A DNA stretch of 64,000 nt from Enoplosus armatus. Taxonomy: Eukaryota > Chordata > Actinopteri > Centrarchiformes > Enoplosidae. This document shows, piece by piece, positions 62,106 through 64,000 of this stretch (the stretch's first letter is position 1; each line of letters begins with the position of its first letter). The position numbers and the translations under genes are program-made. Under the pieces are notes generated by a model, which was not told the DNA's origin, searched no databases, and saw only the letters and a list, made by a program, of their open reading frames with translations. Location of the stretch: assembly GCF_043641665.1 (NCBI RefSeq), contig NC_092194.1:18229298-18293297 (forward strand), given 5' to 3'.

Positions 62106-63174
62106 AAAGTGCATCCTCTTGTGACCCCTCATATTTATCTTGAGACCCATGGGGGGGGGGGTTTCCCTGCTGAGAATATGAATTGGCTGAAGGTTGCAGG
62201 CTTCTGCTTCCTTTGACACAGTGAAGATAACACAGCTGTTGGGTGGAGAAGCTCCATCCCCGGAGAGACGGATGTTTAACTAGGCGCTGATGGATTCATA
62301 AACAAACGAGTGGTGTGCAGCGGACAGACCAGAATCAGCTAAAGTAATTGCCACTGTGGTCACGCCTGTATGAGCATGCCTCTCCTGTGCTTGTAAACCT
62401 GCCTTATATTTTTATATATATCATCACGTGGGGGGGTTGTATTATGCTTATGATAAGATGCATGGATTTGCCCTTTCCCGTTCTACCTACCCCACTTCCT
62501 CCAGCTCTTGCAGGGCCCTAACCCAACCTTTTTCCTTAATATCTCTTGAATGTGTAGCTGTCGCCCCTCTGGGCGTCATGACTGACAGAACACATGTCCA
62601 CGCTGATCCTCATCCTGCTGACCGCTCAGCTTTTCTCCCTGCCAGCACTTTTCCAGACGCCCTGGAATAGATCCACAAGGTTTACCTTACCACCCTGCAG
62701 CCAGCCCTCACACACAAGGATCATCTCGAGCTCAGCTAATCATATTCGATGCTGTGCCTCTGTTGTTTTATTCATGCGAGCCGCATAGTTTCAGTTCTCT
62801 CAATAATTGGAATGTGTCTTTGTATTTTTACAGTGCCTCAGGGTGCAATCACACTTTGTTTTCTTTGGTAATGTGGCGAAGTTTGTTTTGTAGTATTTTT
62901 GTATTTGCTTCATTACAGTTTACGTCTAGTTAAAAGTGAACCAGGGCTTGTAAACTAAAGTCACACTGACTCCCATGTGGCTCTTGTTGTGGACACTTTT
63001 GGTTTTGTGATCAGGTCTGAGATTTCAGAAGACATCCACACAAATCACATTCCAGTTGTTGTAACTTGAAAAGCATGATGGACCAGAGAGTACTGATATG
63101 ATGACTTGCAGACGTCGAGGTTAAAACCAGGCAACATTTGGTTTACAAGTGAATGTTTTGTAAGCACAATGGTA

Positions 63175-63610
63175 CATTGAGCTAAATGCTAACATGCTGC
63201 TGTTTAGCAGGTGTAATGTTAACCAGGTTTACCATCTTAGTTTAGCCTGTTAGCATGCTAACATTTGCTAATTAGCTGTAAACACAAAGTACAGCTGAGG
63301 AATGTCAGTTCGGTCATAAACCAAAGAATTGGACAAATTACAATTTTGACCCGATGATGGCGATAGATGTAAAGTCGGGGGATCAACAAAGTTATTACAA
63401 TTAATCTTATTTGGGACCATGAATGTCATGTTGTAGATGATGAGATATTTCACGAGACCTGCTGGTGGCGCCAGATGAAAAGTCACTGGATCACCAAAGT
63501 CATTAGGATTCATCCTCGAGGCCCCCGTGGATCTCTGTACCAAGTTTCATGGTAACCCATCAGATTTTGAGATATCTCAGTCAACTGACTTTGATACCCA
63601 TACAACCAAA
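63175..63610. repeat. Repeat family 3, longer copy
   Basis: GAGCTAAATGCTAACATGCT, CTGTTAGCATGCTAACATTT, AACACAAAGTACAGCTGAGG, TGTACCAAGTTTCATGG and AGATTTTGAGATATCTCAGT form the larger part of the element, in opposite orientation to the piece at 5690-5935. Confidence 0.75.
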
Positions 63611-63861
63611 CTAAAAGCAAGCCCTCTGTAGTGGAGTGAAGGCATCCTTAGTAACAATTATTGGCCATAAAAAGGCATGAAATTGTTTTGTGTACCTCCA
63701 GCAACGTCCTCCCTCTGCTATCATCTGAGATCAGTTTGTCTCACACGGTTTCTAACACGTCCGGAGACATACAGACCTGGAAGATTCATGAGGACATTTC
63801 TTATCTTAGCAAACTTATTGTAGCTTTTGCACTTTGGCTCCTGCTTACAAATACTGTACAG

Positions 63862-63862
<1 letters not shown>

Positions 63863-63899
<37 letters not shown>
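63863..63899. repeat. (CA)n microsatellite
   Basis: An uninterrupted CA run of about 18 units lies in slc8a3 intron 2. Confidence 0.95.
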
Positions 63900-63902
<3 letters not shown>

Positions 63903-64000
63903 CTCACGCACAGGTTGAGTGGCAATAAATATGCTAGCCCTGAGTTTGTTCCTCCCAGTTGGGGGAATGCAATTAAGTTAAAGCTTATTTATAACACAAT

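Larger units (their letters stand above)
61313..62160. repeat. Nested repeats: hAT-like MITE carrying family 2 copies
   Basis: The left end CAGTGGTTCCCAACCTTTTT at 61313 and the right end GTGACCCCTCATATTTATCT at 62119 resemble the hAT-like MITE at 44021-44247. The intervening GGTGTGAAGAGGTGAAAGTA (about 61778) is its internal part. Two family 2 copies are inserted (61403-61722 and 61838-62105). Confidence 0.6.
57584..64000 (+). other. slc8a3 intron 2 (5' part)
   Basis: No sequence resembling the next exchanger exon (KTIRVKIVDEEEYE-like) is seen, so the intron runs past the window end. It contains a C run (58126-58144), a small family 1 foldback (59617-59748), a repeat-poor stretch (60350-61200), nested repeats (61313-62160), a family 3 repeat (63175-63610) and a CA microsatellite (63863-63899). 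Confidence 0.75.

Overview
This is vertebrate nuclear DNA, most likely from a percomorph-type teleost fish. Coding sequence is split into short GT-AG exons that translate to vertebrate proteins. Introns are compact and full of CA, CT and G/C homopolymer microsatellites. Several dispersed foldback repeat families resemble those seen in spiny-rayed fish genomes. I recognise three protein-coding genes, all on the + strand and arranged head to tail.

(1) Positions 1-33.85 kb hold actn1 (alpha-actinin-1) without its first coding exon. Exons 2 to 21 are present and complete. Each exon has the length expected from the vertebrate ACTN1 gene, and the normal form gives 857 codons plus the stop; the missing exon would add about 35. 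The gene carries two pairs of alternative exons. One is a duplicated exon 8 at the end of the second calponin-homology domain (8a 16180-16265, 8b 17651-17736). The other is a duplicated EF-hand-1 exon (19a non-muscle type 31341-31421, 19b smooth-muscle type 31734-31799). Both exons 19 are preceded by very long stretches without any AG dinucleotide. For 19b the best branch-point candidate lies only about 40 nt from the 19a donor, which would force mutually exclusive splicing.

(2) Positions 34.3-39.85 kb hold cox16, a mitochondrial inner-membrane factor for cytochrome c oxidase assembly. It has four exons and encodes 106 residues. Exon 3 sits between a 91-nt pyrimidine run that ends at its acceptor and a run of 28 G about 30 nt after its donor.

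(3) Positions about 47.4 kb to the window end hold the 5' part of slc8a3 (sodium/calcium exchanger 3). There is a probable GC-rich promoter and non-coding exon 1 ending at 48256, a 7.5 kb intron, and the large coding exon 2 (ATG at 55803, donor after 57583). The remaining coding exons lie beyond the window.

The three genes share no operon-like relation and their functions are independent: actin crosslinking, COX assembly and plasma-membrane calcium extrusion. Linkage of ACTN1, COX16 and SLC8A3 is also found on human 14q24 and supports calling these genes actn1 and slc8a3 rather than their paralogues. Most of the remaining sequence is intron or intergenic DNA. It holds at least five dispersed repeat families, two further foldbacks, hAT-like MITEs, tRNA-like SINE remnants and several AT-rich, repeat-poor blocks that look like candidate regulatory DNA. 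I found no credible tRNA, rRNA, CRISPR array, virus or intact transposase gene. The strongest unusual signals concern splicing control in actn1 and the repeat-flanked exon of cox16.
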